Assembly: GCF_029227915.1 (NCBI RefSeq)
Contig: NC_079882.1
Span: 25,363,001 to 25,427,000, forward strand
Direction of reading: 5' to 3'
DNA from: Hydractinia symbiolongicarpus
Taxonomy: Eukaryota; Cnidaria; Hydrozoa; Anthoathecata; Hydractiniidae
DNA length: 64,000 bases
Part shown: piece after piece, positions 63,990 through 64,000 of the stretch
Layout: every line of letters begins with the position of its first letter
Numbering within the stretch: position 1 is the first letter of the stretch
The notes under the pieces: generated by a model
What the model was told of the DNA's origin: nothing
Seen by the model: only the letters and a program-made list of their open reading frames with translations
Database searches by the model: none
Program-made: the position numbers and the translations under genes

Positions 63990-64000
63990 CTAAAAGATGA

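Overview
The window is animal nuclear DNA: AT-rich, with GT-AG introns, split genes and many decayed transposons (LINE, DIRS, MULE, Helitron, TA-flanked MITEs, a tRNA-derived SINE). Gene content and repeat types suggest an invertebrate, most likely a cnidarian (perhaps hydrozoan). That is an inference; no marker names the species.

Layout. 2038-3006 (+): intronless NmrA/HSCARG-type NAD(P)-binding protein. 4.7-9 kb: MULE-like transposase remnant, then a broken LINE carrying a perfect 31-bp-arm palindrome, with a Helitron-like repeat at its end. 9935-35204 (-): complete cytoplasmic dynein 1 heavy chain gene. I resolved 56 coding exons whose lengths sum to 13,896 nt, exactly 4,632 codons. 35-49 kb: repeat-rich spacer with a SINE, fold-back elements, a DIRS-like fragment, a tandem array, a second LINE and a 114-bp Helitron. 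49262-60473 (+): TBC1D1/TBC1D4 (AS160)-type Rab GAP, 17 coding exons, 3,618 nt = 1,206 codons. 63172-63989 (-): last three exons of a pleckstrin-like protein whose 5' part lies outside the window.

Main discovery: the dynein gene is a large intronic snoRNA host. Its introns fall in two classes. All introns of 105 nt or less are empty. Of the 29 longer than about 130 nt, 24 hold a snoRNA-like structure on the dynein strand: 26 box C/D candidates (25 apparently intact, one decayed) and two box H/ACA candidates. Most have RUGAUGA and CUGA boxes closed by a perfect terminal stem, and with few exceptions the 3' end lies 50-80 nt upstream of the 3' splice site, the known preferred position for intronic box C/D RNAs. 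Many guides match conserved 18S or 28S rRNA (28S P-loop; 18S sites equivalent to human Um1326, Cm1703, Um627, Gm644; a cluster of 28S sites around CCCGAAAGAUGGUGAACUAUGC). Several RNAs are paralogous pairs or triplets in nearby introns with different but still self-complementary stems. Transcribing this motor-protein gene would therefore also supply a large set of rRNA-modification guides. rRNA sequences and human site numbers used here come from general knowledge and were not aligned by computer.
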